From positions 2,504,819-2,568,818 of the forward strand of contig CP129479.1 of NCBI GenBank assembly GCA_030583865.1: a stretch of 64,000 nucleotides of DNA, written 5' to 3'. This document shows positions 62,865 to 64,000 of the stretch, one piece after another. Within the stretch, counting starts at the first letter, position 1. Each line of letters begins with the position of its first letter. Below the pieces are notes generated by a model that worked only from the letters and a program-made list of their open reading frames with translations, did not search any database and had not been told where the DNA came from. The stretch comes from Thermodesulfobacteriota bacterium. GTDB lineage: Bacteria > Desulfobacterota > GWC2-55-46. The translations under genes were made by a program, and so were the position numbers.

Positions 62865-62963
62865 ATGCGGCTGTTGATGGCTATGGCAGTCACCGTATTT
62901 GCGAGTATACTCGTCCTTATAAGATATTTGGTTTTATTTGGGCGCTTGCTGGAAAAAACGTAA
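62865..62963 (+). CDS. Possible 32-residue single-helix membrane peptide
   Basis: An open frame from ATG to TAA with one hydrophobic helix (MAVTVFASILVLIRYLVLFG) and a charged end (RLLEKT). It ends 20 bases before the porin gene. No ribosome site is evident, so it may be chance. Confidence 0.25.
   Translation: MRLLMAMAVTVFASILVLIRYLVLFGRLLEKT
62902..62913. promoter_or_regulatory. 12-bp palindrome upstream of the porin gene
   Basis: CGAGTATACTCG, a perfect palindrome 71 bases before the FadL-type ATG. Could be an operator; it lies in the small open frame, so either reading may be wrong. Confidence 0.3.
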
Positions 62964-62983
62964 CCAATAGGGTGTTTAAGAGC

Positions 62984-64000
62984 ATGCCTGCCTTAAAAAA
63001 CATAACTTTTGCGTTTTTGTTGTTATTAATGCTCCCCGGCACGGTTAACGCCTCCGGGTTCAAGGTGGACCAGCAAGGGGCGAAAGCGCTGGGGATGGCA
63101 AACGCCTATGCCGCGACTGCCGACGACCCCTCGGCAATCTACTTCAATCCCGCAGGACTGGCAGGGCAGCGGGACCCTGCCCTGTATCTTGGCGCATTCG
63201 CGCTGGCTCCCTCGACGGAATTCAAGGATCCCTCCGGCGCCGAGGTGGAGATGGACGAGCTGTTCGTAGCGCCGCATTTTTACTTGACCTACCCGTACCG
63301 GAACGTCAGTTTCGGCCTTGGCGTCTACGCGCCTTTCGGGCTCGGCACGAACTGGAGCGAAGCAGGGGTGGCCAGATACCAGGCTACCGAGAGCGAAATC
63401 GACACCCTGAATATAAATCCGGCAATAGCCATGCGCGTCCGGCCCTGGCTATTGGTGGGCGCCGGGGTCGATTACATGAGGTCGAGCGCGACCCTAAAAA
63501 AAATGGTCGACCAGTCGCTCGTGGGCGGCGCCGACGCGCGGTCCAGCCTTGAAGGCGATGGCTACGGCTGGGGGTACAATGCCGGGGTCATAATCATCCC
63601 TGCCGAAAGCTTCAGGCTCGGCGTATCGTACCGCAGCGCGATAGATGTCGACTTCGACGGCTCGGCGTCACTTGATAATATCGCACCGGCCCTTCAGCCG
63701 CTATTCGGAGGGGCCTCATTTGTAACGAATGCCCGGACCAGCATAGAATTCCCGGCTACCCTGATGATAGGGGCCGCTTACGAAGCAACGGAAAATACGA
63801 CAGTGGAGCTCGATTTTGAAAGGACATACTGGTCGAGCTACGAAAGCCTCGATATCGACCTGCAAAACGAGGTTCAGCCGGCAGGTTTTACCGATACAAG
63901 CGAACCAAAAGACTGGAGGGACATCTGGGCCGTAAGGGCGGGGGTCGAATACAGGGCCGCGGAGCGCATATCATTGAGGGGCGGGTATGTATTCCAGAAT
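62984..64000 (+). CDS. FadL/OmpP1-type outer membrane transport protein (3' partial)
   Basis: Open from ATG 62984 to the window end (339 codons visible). Signal peptide NITFAFLLLLMLPGTVNA; mature start SGFKVDQQGAKALGMANAYAATADDPSAIYFNPAG is the typical FadL/TodX start, which forms the plug. Later segments (FGLGVYAPFGLGTNW, VGAGVDYM, WGYNAGVII, RLGVSYRS) are beta strands. It imports long-chain fatty acids or other hydrophobic compounds. The C-terminal strands are beyond the window. Confidence 0.92.
   Translation, partial: MPALKNITFAFLLLLMLPGTVNASGFKVDQQGAKALGMANAYAATADDPSAIYFNPAGLAGQRDPALYLGAFALAPSTEFKDPSGAEVEMDELFVAPHFYLTYPYRNVSFGLGVYAPFGLGTNWSEAGVARYQATESEIDTLNINPAIAMRVRPWLLVGAGVDYMRSSATLKKMVDQSLVGGADARSSLEGDGYGWGYNAGVIIIPAESFRLGVSYRSAIDVDFDGSASLDNIAPALQPLFGGASFVTNARTSIEFPATLMIGAAYEATENTTVELDFERTYWSSYESLDIDLQNEVQPAGFTDTSEPKDWRDIWAVRAGVEYRAAERISLRGGYVFQN

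Overview
The window reads as about 58-60% GC DNA from a Gram-negative bacterium with an outer membrane: it carries a type II secretion system, a secretin, lipoproteins, a FadL-type porin and sigma-54 promoters. Heavy use of ATA (Ile) and AGG (Arg) codons in GC-rich DNA, together with the gene families, suggests a deltaproteobacterial or related environmental lineage. This placement is an inference; there is no rRNA or marker gene to fix it.

Region 1 (2-31920, all + strand) is a long exopolysaccharide (EPS) gene cluster built around exosortase A. It holds an asparagine-synthase-like amidotransferase (5' end cut by the window edge), an acyl carrier protein, two AMP-forming acyl ligases, a PP-loop sugar amidotransferase, a DUF3473-type deacetylase, a fused exosortase-EpsI protein, an SGNH-like secreted protein, a FemAB protein, a DegT aminotransferase, two CelD-type acyltransferases (one fused to a glycosyltransferase), an ATP-grasp enzyme, a PHP protein, two exosortase-associated hydrolases, a sulfotransferase, methyltransferases, a Wzx flippase, an O-antigen ligase/polymerase, an acetyltransferase and five free-standing glycosyltransferases. 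Many genes overlap by 1-20 bases, as expected for coupled translation.

Region 2 (31888-45561) holds three secreted proteins on the - strand (two concanavalin-like, one FnIII lipoprotein); the PrsK/PrsR sensor kinase and sigma-54 activator; a nucleotide-sugar dehydrogenase and epimerase; two paralogous PEP-CTERM proteins flanking the PrsT TPR lipoprotein; a PilZ protein; and APS kinase. Each PEP-CTERM gene has a near-consensus sigma-54 promoter and, 70-71 bp further upstream, the same 19-base motif, which is a good candidate PrsR binding site. This gives a complete circuit: PrsK to PrsR to RpoN to PEP-CTERM proteins, which exosortase then processes while the EPS is made and exported.

Region 3 (45780-56429) is a type II secretion locus split into divergent arms: gspH-I-J-K-L-M on - and gspC-D-E-F on +. 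No gspG lies in the window. Region 4 (56445-64000) is mixed housekeeping: msrA, tRNA-Ser(GCU) with a duplicated 3' tail, zinc-ribbon and PilZ proteins, a GNAT protein, a TetR gene with a membrane-protein partner and a clear palindromic operator, a triple-PAS protein and a truncated FadL porin.

The most unusual feature is a family of four 152-158 bp MITE-like repeats (9741, 38905, 47646, 49326). They have about 16-bp terminal inverted repeats and TA at the ends. Each starts at the TA of an upstream gene's TAG stop codon, in the same orientation, and restores that stop. The copy between gspI and gspJ is also open in the gspJ frame, inserting exactly 52 codons into the prepilin leader.
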